From Aquipseudomonas ullengensis (GTDB lineage Bacteria > Pseudomonadota > Gammaproteobacteria > Pseudomonadales > Pseudomonadaceae), in the NCBI RefSeq assembly GCF_014174475.1, contig NZ_JACJUD010000005.1, positions 62,001-126,000 of the forward strand: a stretch of 64,000 nt of DNA, read 5' to 3'. Below are positions 1 to 8,943 of the stretch, one piece after another; position 1 is the stretch's first letter; each line of letters opens with the position of its first letter. The position numbers were made by a program, and so were the translations under genes. The notes under the pieces are model-generated. The model saw nothing but the letters and a program-made list of their open reading frames with translations, searched no databases and was not told the DNA's origin.

Positions 1-210
1 GATACTCAGCTCCAGGGTCTTCAGCTCGGTTTCCTGTGGCGGTGTACCGCTGACCGCCTCAGGCAATTCGATCTTCAACTGCGTAGGGCGGCTGAAGGTG
101 GTGGTCACCACGAAGAACAGCAGCAACACGAAGATCACGTCGATCAGCGAGGTCAGGTTGAGGAATACCTCTTCCCGGGCGACACCACCGGCTCTGCGTC
201 GGAACTTCAC
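1..210 (-). CDS. exbD: ExbD/TolR-type biopolymer transport protein (C-terminal part missing)
   Basis: This is the N-terminal part of an ExbD/TolR family subunit, which with ExbB forms an inner-membrane proton channel that energises TonB-like or Tol-like partners. The first 70 residues are visible: a short cytoplasmic stretch rich in arginine, then one transmembrane helix starting near residue 20 that carries the conserved aspartate (motif LTSLIDVIFVLLLFF). The start is a GTG that overlaps the exbB stop as GTGA, so the two genes are translationally coupled. The gene runs off the left edge of the window. In Pseudomonas this pair sits beside comEC and lpxK rather than beside tonB, so its physiological partner is not certain. 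Confidence 0.9.
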   Translation of the reverse strand, partial: MKFRRRAGGVAREEVFLNLTSLIDVIFVLLLFFVVTTTFSRPTQLKIELPEAVSGTPPQETELKTLELSI

Positions 211-842
211 GCTTTGGCGTCCGCTGTGAAGTCCACCTCGCGATCGCCCTGCACCACTTCCACCAGCTTGATCGCCTCCTGCTCCATGGCCACCACCAGC
301 TCATCGACCCGGCGCAGCAGGTAACGGTGGAAGAACACCGCAGGGATCGCCACGATCAGGCCGGCCGCCGTAGTCACCAGCGCCTTGGCGATACCGCTGG
401 CGAGGATCGGCGCGTTGGCCATGCCGTTGTCCATGAAGCCGCTGAAGATCTCGATCATGCCGAACACCGTGCCCAGCAGCCCCAGCAGCGGCGCCATCGC
501 GGCGATGGTGCCGAGGGCGTTGAGGTAGCGTTCCAGCTCATGGATAACCCGGCTGGCGGCCTCTTCGATGCACTCTTTCATGATCTCGCGACCATGCTTG
601 GAGTTGGCCAGGCCGGCAGCCAGCACCTCACCCAGCGGCGAGGACGCGCGCAGTTCCTTGAGCTTCTGACTGTTGAGCTGTTTGTCCTTGATCATGCGCC
701 AGACCTGGCCCAGCAGGTGCGGTGGCGAAATCCGGCTGATGCGCAGCGTCCATAGGCGTTCGGCGACGATGCCGGCAGCAGTGATGGAACACAGAATGAT
801 CGGCAGCATCATCCAGCCGCCAGCTTTGACCAGTTCCCACAC
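207..842 (-). CDS. exbB: ExbB/TolQ/MotA-family proton channel protein
   Basis: This 211-residue membrane protein belongs to the MotA/TolQ/ExbB family and partners the downstream ExbD. Three hydrophobic segments are visible: near residues 8-28, 113-137 and 155-180. The second contains the family motif GLLGTVFGMIEIF. I chose the GTG at 842 because a GAGGGGG ribosome site lies about 8 bases upstream. The longer frame, beginning with ATG at 875, would place that site inside the gene. The stop overlaps the exbD start. The role is conversion of proton motive force into work on a periplasmic or outer-membrane partner; which partner cannot be told from sequence. Confidence 0.92.
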   Translation of the reverse strand: MWELVKAGGWMMLPIILCSITAAGIVAERLWTLRISRISPPHLLGQVWRMIKDKQLNSQKLKELRASSPLGEVLAAGLANSKHGREIMKECIEEAASRVIHELERYLNALGTIAAMAPLLGLLGTVFGMIEIFSGFMDNGMANAPILASGIAKALVTTAAGLIVAIPAVFFHRYLLRRVDELVVAMEQEAIKLVEVVQGDREVDFTADAKA

Positions 843-914
843 GGTTGTGCATCCCCCTCGGAAAAGTGGCGCCACTCTAGCATAGGGTCGGCGCCCAGCA
901 GACCACCCCGGTTC

Positions 915-3140
915 TCATTTTTCCCGCCAGAAGCGTGCCTGCTCACGCCAGCCACGAACCGCCTGCCGCGCGCCCAGGCGGATCTGCAGCGCACCGCTGG
1001 TGACGCTGTCATGGACCGGGATCGAGCGCGCTGCATAGCGCTGCATCACCAGCGGATGGGGATGGCCGAACGGGTTGTTCTGCCCTCGCGACAACAGCGC
1101 GGCGCGTGGCGCCACGGCGTCGAGAAAGGCCGCCGAGGAGGAACTGCGACTGCCGTGATGCGGGATCTGCAACCAGTCGGCACGCAGGTCATGCCCCGCC
1201 GCCAGCAAGCCTCGCTCGGCAGCCTGGTCGATATCGCCGGTCAGTAGCAGACTCTCGCCAGCCGCCTCGACCTTGAGCACGCAGGACGAGGCGTTACCCT
1301 CCTCTGCCCCTGCCCAGCGCCAGGTAGTGAAGCGCACGCCATCCCAGTTCCAGGTGGCGCCATCGATGCAGGCCTGCGCGTGCAAGGCCGCTGGCAGTTC
1401 AGTCGCCTCGCCGCTGAGCACCTGCGCCACCGGCAGTCCGCGCTGCACCGCCAGTGCCCCGCCGGCGTGGTCATTGTCGGCATGACTGAGCAGCATGGTG
1501 TCCACATGCCCGATACCGAGATAGCGCAACGACGGCACCACCACCCGCTCACCCAGGTCGAAATCGCCGTAGCGCGGCCCGCTGTCGTACAGCAGCACAT
1601 GGCTGCGGGTACGCACCAGCACGGCCAGGCCCTGGCCGACATCCAGCTGCCATACCTCGGCCTGCCCGGCGGGCGGTAGCGTCGGTGGCGTGAACCACAG
1701 CGGTAACAGCAGGATCAGCCCCAAGGCGCGCAGCGCCACCCCAGCAGGCAGAAGCAACAAGGCACAGCCCAGCGTGACCAGCAGCCAGGCCCACCACGGC
1801 AGCGCCATCGGCAACCAGGCCGGCAGCAAAGTTGCCAGCCAGCCCAATAGCTGGAACAGCCATTCCAGCAAACCACCCGCCAGCCACAACAACCCTTCAC
1901 CCACGCCCGGCACCGGCAATAGCGCCGTGCCCAGCAGCGCCAGCGGCACCACCAGGAAGCTCACCCAGGGCACCGCCAGCAAGTTGGCCAACGGGCCGCT
2001 GGCGCTGATCGGCAGACCGAGGGCGAGGAATAGCGGCAGCAAACCCAGCGCCAGGGTCCACTGCGCGCGCCACCACACCAGCCACCAGGGCCATGCGCCC
2101 AGTCGCCCGGCAAACACCAGGGCGAGCACCGCCACCGCGCCGAAGGACAACCAGAATCCCGCCTGCAGCACCGCCAGTGGCTCGACCAGCAATACCGCAA
2201 CCCAGGCCAGCAGCAGCGGCTGCCAGACACCGAGATGACGAAAGCGCAGGCGCCAGAGCAACACCACGGCGATCATCACGCAGGCCCGCCGCACCGGCAC
2301 CTCGAACCCCGCCAGCAAGCCGTAGCCCAGCGCACCGGCAAAGGCCAGACCGCATGCCCAGGGCAGCCAGGGTAATCGCCGTGGCCACAACCCGAGCCGC
2401 GCCAATCCGGCGATCAGCCCGTACAACACGGCCGCCAGCAGGGCCACATGCTGGCCAGAGATCACCAACAGATGCACGGTGCCGGTGGCCTGTAGCACCC
2501 GCCAGTCCGCCACGCTCAGACCCGAGTCATCGCCCAGCACCAGTGCTGCCAGGGCGCCTTGCCGGCCATGGGCATCAACCGCCAGCAGGCGCTGACGCAG
2601 CGCATCGCGCCAGGCCGACAAACCACCCGCCGGGCTCAGCCGTTCGCCCTGCTTGACCGTACCGGTGGCGCCAATACGCTGCGCCAGCAACCAGGCCTCG
2701 TAATCGAAGCCCTGCGGATTGACCAGCCCCTGCGGACGCTTGAGCCGCACCGCCAGACGCCAGCGCTCCCCGGCCTGCAAAGGCGGGCCGTCATACCAGG
2801 CCAGGCGCAACCGATCCGGCAAGGCCTGACGGCGCGCGACGGCCTGCTCCAGCTGGAAGCGCACCACTCCCTCGCGCTGCTCCGGCAAGCCGCTCACGCG
2901 CCCTTCCAGCCACAGTGTCTGGCCATCCAGTTCCGCGGGCAGACGGTCGTCCAGCGCCCACTGCGCCGACGTCACGGCCCAGCAGCAAGCGAACAGGAAA
3001 AATGCCAGGGGATAGCTGCGATAGGGCAGCAACATCAGGCCCAGCGGCAGTGCGAGCAGCACCAGCCAGGTTGGCGGTAACGCCGGTAGAACAGACAGGC
3101 TGGCCAAACCGGCCGCCAGTGCCAACATCCCTGTACGCAT
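915..3140 (-). CDS. comEC: ComEC/Rec2 DNA internalisation channel
   Basis: ComEC moves single-stranded transforming DNA across the inner membrane. The 741-residue protein has an N-terminal hydrophobic region with a DUF4131-type soluble insert, a long polytopic Competence domain containing a typical HLLVISGQH segment near residue 225, and a C-terminal metallo-beta-lactamase domain with the metal motif SHADNDHAGG near residue 550. I chose the ATG at 3140, preceded by AGGAG five bases upstream. The ATG at 3164 has no good ribosome site. The gene is intact, so at least this part of the transformation machinery is present. It lies upstream of exbB with about 70 bases between them and is divergent from the DUF2062 gene. 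Confidence 0.95.
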   Translation of the reverse strand: MRTGMLALAAGLASLSVLPALPPTWLVLLALPLGLMLLPYRSYPLAFFLFACCWAVTSAQWALDDRLPAELDGQTLWLEGRVSGLPEQREGVVRFQLEQAVARRQALPDRLRLAWYDGPPLQAGERWRLAVRLKRPQGLVNPQGFDYEAWLLAQRIGATGTVKQGERLSPAGGLSAWRDALRQRLLAVDAHGRQGALAALVLGDDSGLSVADWRVLQATGTVHLLVISGQHVALLAAVLYGLIAGLARLGLWPRRLPWLPWACGLAFAGALGYGLLAGFEVPVRRACVMIAVVLLWRLRFRHLGVWQPLLLAWVAVLLVEPLAVLQAGFWLSFGAVAVLALVFAGRLGAWPWWLVWWRAQWTLALGLLPLFLALGLPISASGPLANLLAVPWVSFLVVPLALLGTALLPVPGVGEGLLWLAGGLLEWLFQLLGWLATLLPAWLPMALPWWAWLLVTLGCALLLLPAGVALRALGLILLLPLWFTPPTLPPAGQAEVWQLDVGQGLAVLVRTRSHVLLYDSGPRYGDFDLGERVVVPSLRYLGIGHVDTMLLSHADNDHAGGALAVQRGLPVAQVLSGEATELPAALHAQACIDGATWNWDGVRFTTWRWAGAEEGNASSCVLKVEAAGESLLLTGDIDQAAERGLLAAGHDLRADWLQIPHHGSRSSSSAAFLDAVAPRAALLSRGQNNPFGHPHPLVMQRYAARSIPVHDSVTSGALQIRLGARQAVRGWREQARFWREK

Positions 3141-3255
3141 GCCCTCTCCTGCAATGGCGCTCATCCTGAGCCGCCGTTTCGGTGCGCCGGCCCGACGCTA
3201 GTCGCGTCAGGCTATCCGTGCATAATAGCGGCGCTTTGGTCTGCCGAGAGCCTAC

Positions 3256-3786
3256 ATGCCGCGCCACCTGTTCAAACGCTACATGCCCGATCCGGAGAGC
3301 ATCCGGAGCAACAAGTCGCTGCGTTTTCTCGGCAAACTGCTGCACGACCCCAACCTCTGGCACCTCAATCGCCACTCGGTGGCCCGAGCCATGGCCATGG
3401 GCCTGTTCGCCGCTTTCGTGCCGCTCCCCATGCAGATGCTGATCGCCGCCGTGCTCGCCGTCAGCGTGCGCGCCAACCTGCCGATTTCCGTCGGCCTGGT
3501 CTGGTTGACCAACCCGTTCACCATGCCACCGGTGTTCTACTGCACCTACAAGCTCGGCAGCTGGGTCATGCAGCTGCCGCCCATCGAGTTGCCGGACAAC
3601 CTCACCTGGGAATGGATCAGCGGTGAGCTGGCGCTGGTGTGGAAGCCCTTCCTGCTCGGTTCGCTGATCGCCGGCATCGCCGCCGGCGCCCTGGCCTACG
3701 GTGTGACCATGCTCTACTGGCGCTGGTGGGTCGCGCACAACTGGCGCAAGCGCGTCGAGCGACGCCGACAGAACCCCGTCCAATAA
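3256..3786 (+). CDS. DUF2062 domain membrane protein
   Basis: This 176-residue protein has a DUF2062 domain. It begins with a charged stretch (RHLFKRYMPDPESI) and has two or three hydrophobic segments around residues 50-75, 80-100 and 130-155, with a basic C-terminus. The family is widespread in Proteobacteria and has no firmly established function; in some genomes it is fused to glycosyltransferases. It is a single gene transcribed away from comEC and closed by a strong hairpin terminator directly after its stop codon. Confidence 0.88.
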   Translation: MPRHLFKRYMPDPESIRSNKSLRFLGKLLHDPNLWHLNRHSVARAMAMGLFAAFVPLPMQMLIAAVLAVSVRANLPISVGLVWLTNPFTMPPVFYCTYKLGSWVMQLPPIELPDNLTWEWISGELALVWKPFLLGSLIAGIAAGALAYGVTMLYWRWWVAHNWRKRVERRRQNPVQ

Positions 3787-3788
3787 AA

Positions 3789-3816
3789 AACGCCGCTCAT
3801 GAGCGGCGTTTTCATT
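3789..3816. terminator. Bidirectional rho-independent terminator
   Basis: The perfect stem AACGCCGCTC/GAGCGGCGTT (3789-3810) is flanked by an A-run on the left and a T-rich tract on the right. It can therefore end transcripts of the DUF2062 gene on the plus strand and of lolE on the minus strand, which converge here. Confidence 0.9.
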
Positions 3817-3836
3817 TCTGGCACAACCATGTGCGA

Positions 3837-5081
3837 TCAGTCGTAGCGCAGCGCCTCGGCCGGCTGGGTACGGGAAGCGCGCCAGGCTGGGTACAGGGTC
3901 GCGAGGAAGCTCATCAGCAGCGCCGCACCGCAGATCAGCAGCACATCCGGAGCCTGCAGGTCGGAGGGCAGGTTATTGATGAAGTACACGTCCGAGCTGA
4001 GGATGTGCGCACCGCTGACCCGCTCCAGCCAGGCCACCCAGCCGCTGACATTCAGCGCCACGATCACGCCCAGCACGCCGCCAGTCAGGGTACCGATGCC
4101 GCCAATCACCGTGCCTTGAACCATGAAGGTGCACATGATCTGCCACGGCGTCGCCCCCAGGGTGCGCAGGATGGCGATGTCCGAGCGTTTGTCGGCCACC
4201 ACCATGATCAGCGTGGCGATGATGTTGAAGGCCGCCACCGCGATGATCAGCATCAGCAGCAGACCGATCATGGTCTTCTCCATCTTCATCGCGCTGAACA
4301 GGCTGCCCTGGGTGTGGGTCCAGTCGTTGGCCTTGTAGCCGGCGCCCAGGCTGGCGGCGATACGCGCCGAAACCTGCGGCGCCTGGTACAGATCCTTGAG
4401 CGCGATGCGCACGCTCTGCACCTGATCCGGGGCGATGCGCAGGATGCTCGAAGCATCGGCGATGCTGATCAGCGCGAGGCTGCCATCCAGCTCCGCACCG
4501 ACCTTGAACACACCGCTCACAGTCAGCCGGTGCATGCGCGGGGTGATGCCACCGGCAGCGCCGCTGAGCTCGGGCACCACCAGGGTCAGCTTGTCGCCGA
4601 CATTGAGGCGAAAGCGCCGTGCGGTGATTACACCGATCACCACGCCAAACTCGCCAGGACGCAGGTCTTCCAGACGGCCCTGAACCATGTGCTCACCGAT
4701 GATCGAGACCTTTCGCTCCTGCTCGGGATCAATGCCGTTGATCTGGATCGGCTGCATGATGCCCTTGTAGGAAAACATGCCATCCAGCTCGGCAAACGGC
4801 GCCGCGCCCGTCACCTGAGGCTGCTTCATCGCCGCTGCCGCGACCGCCTGCCAGTCATCCAGCGACTTGCCGGCGCTCAGGGTGGCGTGCGGCACCATGC
4901 CGAGGATGCGCGAGCTCATTTCCTTCTGGAAACCGTTCATCACCGAGAGCACCACGATCATGGCCAGCACGCCAAGACCGAGGCCGATCATCGAGGTCAG
5001 CGAAATGAACGAGATGTAGTGATTACGCCGCTTGGCGCGGGTATAGCGGGTACCGATGAAGATCGCGAGTGGCCGGAACAT
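3837..5081 (-). CDS. lolE: Lipoprotein-releasing ABC transporter permease LolE
   Basis: This is the third gene of a lolC-lolD-lolE operon, whose complex extracts outer-membrane lipoproteins from the inner membrane and passes them to LolA. The 414-residue protein has one N-terminal transmembrane helix (about residues 24-48, followed by LSVMNGFQKEM), a large periplasmic domain, and three C-terminal FtsX-type helices at about 270-300, 320-345 and 380-400. The ending [16 protein letters not shown] is typical of the family. It starts two bases after the lolD stop. It is a clear paralogue of the first gene in the operon; I call this one LolE by position, as in the E. coli order. Confidence 0.92.
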   Translation of the reverse strand: MFRPLAIFIGTRYTRAKRRNHYISFISLTSMIGLGLGVLAMIVVLSVMNGFQKEMSSRILGMVPHATLSAGKSLDDWQAVAAAAMKQPQVTGAAPFAELDGMFSYKGIMQPIQINGIDPEQERKVSIIGEHMVQGRLEDLRPGEFGVVIGVITARRFRLNVGDKLTLVVPELSGAAGGITPRMHRLTVSGVFKVGAELDGSLALISIADASSILRIAPDQVQSVRIALKDLYQAPQVSARIAASLGAGYKANDWTHTQGSLFSAMKMEKTMIGLLLMLIIAVAAFNIIATLIMVVADKRSDIAILRTLGATPWQIMCTFMVQGTVIGGIGTLTGGVLGVIVALNVSGWVAWLERVSGAHILSSDVYFINNLPSDLQAPDVLLICGAALLMSFLATLYPAWRASRTQPAEALRYD

Positions 5082-5083
5082 GG

Positions 5084-5759
<676 letters not shown>

Positions 5760-5767
<8 letters not shown>

Positions 5768-7016
5768 AACGCAAAGCCTCCGCAGGCTGGATGCGCGCCG
5801 CGCGCCAGGCCGGATAAAGGGTGGCAAGAAAACTCAGGATCAACGCGGCGCCGCAGACCAGCAGCACGTCATTCAACTGCACCTGCGAGGGCAGGTAATC
5901 GATGAAATACACCTCGGCATTGAGGAACTGGATGCCCAGCGCACCCTCCAGCCATTTGATCGCGGCACTGACATTCAGCGCCGCCAGCACGCCCAGCGCG
6001 CCACCGATCAGGGTGCCGACCACGCCGATCACGGTGCCCTGCACCATGAACGTCAGCATGATCTGCCGTGGCGTGGCACCCAGGGTGCGCAGGATGGCGA
6101 TATCCGACTGCTTGTCGGTAACCACCATCACCAGGGTGGAAATGATGTTGAACGCCGCCACCGCAACGATCAGCAGCAGCAGCAGGCCGATCATCGCCTT
6201 CTCCATGCGAATCGCCTGGTACAGGTTGCCGTGGGAACGGGTCCAGTCACCGGCAAACAGCTCGTCGGCGCGCAGCTCGTTGACCAGTTGCCAGGTTACT
6301 TGCGGCGCCTGGAACAGGTCGCGCAGCTTGAGGCGCACGCCCTGCACTTCGCCCTGCTTAAGGCGCAGCAGGCGACCGGCGTCCTGCACATGGACCATGG
6401 CCACATGGCCGTCGATCTCGCCGGCGCCGACATGGAAGATACCGACTACCGAGAAACGCTTCATGCGCGGGAACATCCCGGCGGGCGTCACCGCCACTTC
6501 CGGGGCGACGAAGGTGACCTTGTCGCCCAGCGCCAGGCCGAGCTTCTTCGCCGCCATATCGCCGACGATGATGCCGAAGGTGCCGGGCTCAAGGGCCTCG
6601 AGAGAACCCTGATCCTTGAGGAAGAAGTCACCGATGATCGACACCTTGCGCTCTTCCAGCGGGTCGATGGCGTTGATCAGCACCTTCTGCACCTGGCCGT
6701 TGTTGGTCAGCAGGCCCTGCATCTGGGTGAATGGCGCCACGGCCAGCACCTGTGGATGCTCGGCAACGCGCGCGGCAATCTGCTTCCAGTCCTTGAGCGG
6801 CTGGCTGCCTTCGAGCGTGGCGTGCGGCACCATGCCCAGAACGCGAGTGCGCATTTCACGGTCAAAACCATTCATCACCGACAGCACGACAATCATTACC
6901 AGCACGCCCAGGGCGAGGCCGATGATCGAGGTAAGGGAGATGAAGGAAACAAACAGGTTGCGGCGCTTGGCCCGCGTGTAACGCAAGCCGATAAAGAACG
7001 GCAGAGGTCTGAACAT
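5760..7016 (-). CDS. lolC: Lipoprotein-releasing ABC transporter permease LolC
   Basis: First gene of the lolCDE operon, 418 residues. The topology is one N-terminal helix (about residues 24-48), a periplasmic MacB-like domain, and three C-terminal FtsX helices beginning near [15 protein letters not shown]. It ends with [16 protein letters not shown], almost the same as the LolE end, so the two permeases are paralogues. The start ATG at 7016 is about 94 bases from the divergent PilZ gene, so the two promoters must lie in that gap. Assignment as LolC rather than LolE rests on gene order. Confidence 0.92.
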
Positions 7017-7109
7017 GAGAGAGGTTCGCTGGCGAAAGGGGGACGTCCTTGTGGCGGGGCTTGGCGAGCAGCTTTACACTCAGACCACCACTGCTGCCAC
7101 GGGTTCGCC

Positions 7110-7688
7110 ATGTCGTATCTAGACGCCGATGATCGCCGCGAATACTACCGTATCGAGGATACGATCGCACTGGATTTCAGCCTGCTGTCCGGGCCTGAAG
7201 CCCAGGCTACGGAGCCTTTGCACGACGGCTCGTCGCCGCTGTTCAACCTGCTCAGTGACCTGCATCTGATGGACTTCGAGTCGCAGCATCTGCTGCGCCA
7301 CATCAGCGAGCGCGATCGCACCCTGGCCAACTACCTGAAGGTGATGAACAAGCGCATCGACCTGCTCGGCCAGGCCGTCGCCCAGAGCCTGCTGCAGGAT
7401 ATCGGCGCGCCGCGTCAGGTCTCCCTGTCCGAAGGCGGCCTGAGCTTCAACCACTCCAAAGCCGTCGCACCCGGCAGCCACCTGGCGTTGAAAATGGTGC
7501 TGATGCCGCAGGCACTTGGCTTGCTGCTGCGCGCACAGGTGATGCATTGCCAGGCGCGTGACGATGGCCAGTTCGAGATCGGCACCGAGTTCGAAGCCCT
7601 CACTGACGCCCAGCGCCAGTTGCTCGCCCGCCATATCCTGCAGAAGCAGGCCCTGGAGCGCCGCCTGGCCCGGGAGCAGCAGCGATGA
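7110..7688 (+). CDS. Atypical PilZ-domain protein with helical insertion
   Basis: The 192-residue protein opens with the RxxxR motif of c-di-GMP-binding PilZ domains (RREYYR near residue 9). The second half of the motif, normally [DN]xSxxG, appears only around residue 105 as SLSEGG, with serine in place of Asp/Asn. Between them lie about 90 residues predicted to be helical (FNLLSDLHLMDF to LDLLGQAVAQSL-like heptads). This matches the tetrameric PilZ subtype with long inserted helices rather than a canonical receptor, so c-di-GMP binding is uncertain. It is first in a three-gene run in which each start overlaps the preceding stop. Confidence 0.85.
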   Translation: MSYLDADDRREYYRIEDTIALDFSLLSGPEAQATEPLHDGSSPLFNLLSDLHLMDFESQHLLRHISERDRTLANYLKVMNKRIDLLGQAVAQSLLQDIGAPRQVSLSEGGLSFNHSKAVAPGSHLALKMVLMPQALGLLLRAQVMHCQARDDGQFEIGTEFEALTDAQRQLLARHILQKQALERRLAREQQR

Positions 7689-7978
7689 AACACGTCCTGC
7701 TGCTTCTGGCCCTGAGCCTGCCGTTGGTAGTCCACGCCGAAACCATCGAAATCCCGATTGGCGCGCAAGGCCCGAGCGACATCGTGCTGCCCACGCGCGG
7801 CGAATCGAAACATGCCGTGCTGGAGCGCTACGGCCTGGCTGACGAAGAGCACGCCGCCGTCGGCCAGCCACCCATCACCCGCTGGGACTATCGCGATTTC
7901 AGCGTGTACTTCGAATACGACCACGTGGTCGACAGCGTTCTGCACCATCAGCCCCGCTACCTGAAGGAACAACAGTGA
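7685..7978 (+). CDS. Small secreted protein next to glycerophosphodiesterase
   Basis: This 97-residue protein has a clear signal peptide (MKHVLLLLALSLPLVVHA, cleavage expected after VHA). The mature part is about 79 residues with no recognised enzyme motif; it is acidic and rich in aromatic residues (WDYRDFSVYFEYDH). Its ATG overlaps the PilZ stop (ATGA) and its own stop overlaps the phosphodiesterase start (GTGA), so the three are almost certainly co-translated. Pseudomonads keep this gene at the same place. Function is unknown. Confidence 0.85.
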   Translation: MKHVLLLLALSLPLVVHAETIEIPIGAQGPSDIVLPTRGESKHAVLERYGLADEEHAAVGQPPITRWDYRDFSVYFEYDHVVDSVLHHQPRYLKEQQ

Positions 7979-8694
7979 CCCTTATCTACGGCCACCGCGG
8001 CGCCAAGGGCGAAGCACCGGAAAATACCCTCACCAGCTTCAAGCAATGTCTCGAACACGGCGTCCGGCATTGCGAGCTGGACTTGCACCTATCCCGTGAC
8101 GGCCAGTTGATGGTGATCCACGACCCCTCCCTGAAACGCACCACCGGCCGCCGCGGCAAGGTGGTCGAGCACAGCGCGGCGGAGCTGGTTGGCTACGACG
8201 CACGCCACGGCGGCCCGGGCTGGAAAACGTCCTGCCCGATCCCAACCCTCGAGCAACTGTTCGAGCAGTGCGATTTCGAACACTGGCAACTGGAAGTCAA
8301 AAGCGCCTCGCGGGTGCGCGCCGCACGCACCGTACTGGCCATCCAGGCGCTCGCCGAACGCTTCGGCAACAAGGACCGCATCACCGTCACCAGCAGTTCG
8401 CGCGAAGTCCTGCGCGCCCTCAAGCGCCTGGCGCCAGAGATGTCGCGCGGCCTGGTCGCCGAGTACAACTGGCTCGACCCGCTGAAAGTGGCCGCGCATT
8501 ACGGCTGCAGCATGCTCGCGCTGAACTGGACGCTGTGCACCCCAGAGCGCCTGGCCAAGGCACAGAAGGCTGGCCTGCATGTGACGGTGTGGACGGTCAA
8601 CGAGCCCGCCCTGATGCGCCGCCTCGCCGACTTCGGCGTGGACAGCATCATCACCGACTTCCCCGGCCTGGCCGTGGATACGCTCAAGCGCTAG
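7975..8694 (+). CDS. Glycerophosphodiester phosphodiesterase
   Basis: GDPD-family enzymes hydrolyse glycerophosphodiesters to glycerol-3-phosphate and an alcohol. The 239-residue protein shows the catalytic HRG near residue 7 (YGHRGAKGEAPENT), the second catalytic histidine in HDPSLKRTTG, the glutamate in LEVKS and the late TVNEPALMRRL segment. No signal peptide is visible, so it is probably cytosolic. The start is a GTG in a GTGA overlap with the upstream gene. It is the last gene of the operon and is followed by repeats and a terminator. Confidence 0.93.
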   Translation: MTLIYGHRGAKGEAPENTLTSFKQCLEHGVRHCELDLHLSRDGQLMVIHDPSLKRTTGRRGKVVEHSAAELVGYDARHGGPGWKTSCPIPTLEQLFEQCDFEHWQLEVKSASRVRAARTVLAIQALAERFGNKDRITVTSSSREVLRALKRLAPEMSRGLVAEYNWLDPLKVAAHYGCSMLALNWTLCTPERLAKAQKAGLHVTVWTVNEPALMRRLADFGVDSIITDFPGLAVDTLKR

Positions 8695-8701
8695 CCTCCA
8701 A

Positions 8702-8805
8702 TCCCCTCTCCCTCCGGGAGAGGGCTAGGGTGAGGGGCAGGCGACGTACTTCGAGCGGCCGGCAGCATCCCTCACCCCCGGCCCCTCTCCCGGAGGGAGA
8801 GGGGA
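8702..8805. repeat. REP-like inverted repeat pair
   Basis: Two arms of about 35 bases (8702-8736 and 8768-8805) are near-perfect inverted copies of each other. Each arm contains the smaller palindrome CTCTCCCTCCGGGAGAG. The arrangement is that of a REP doublet placed between genes. This CTCTCCC/GGGAGAG family is common in intergenic regions of gammaproteobacteria, from general knowledge; I did not search for other copies. Confidence 0.8.
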
Positions 8806-8812
8806 GAAAGCA

Positions 8813-8842
8813 AAAACCGGCCTCATGGGCCGGTTTTTTTGT
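8813..8842. terminator. Rho-independent terminator
   Basis: The stem AAAACCGGCC/GGCCGGTTTT with a four-base loop is followed by seven T residues. It ends the PilZ-GDPD transcript on the plus strand; with the A-run on its left it may also serve the minus strand. Confidence 0.88.
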
Positions 8843-8943
8843 TGTATCGCCTGGTCAGAAGCTCTCCCGGTTAGGCCAGCGCCACTCGCGGGAATCGCTG
8901 AAGGGATCTACCCCGACCGGCTCAGGCCACCGGTCGGAGCCGG

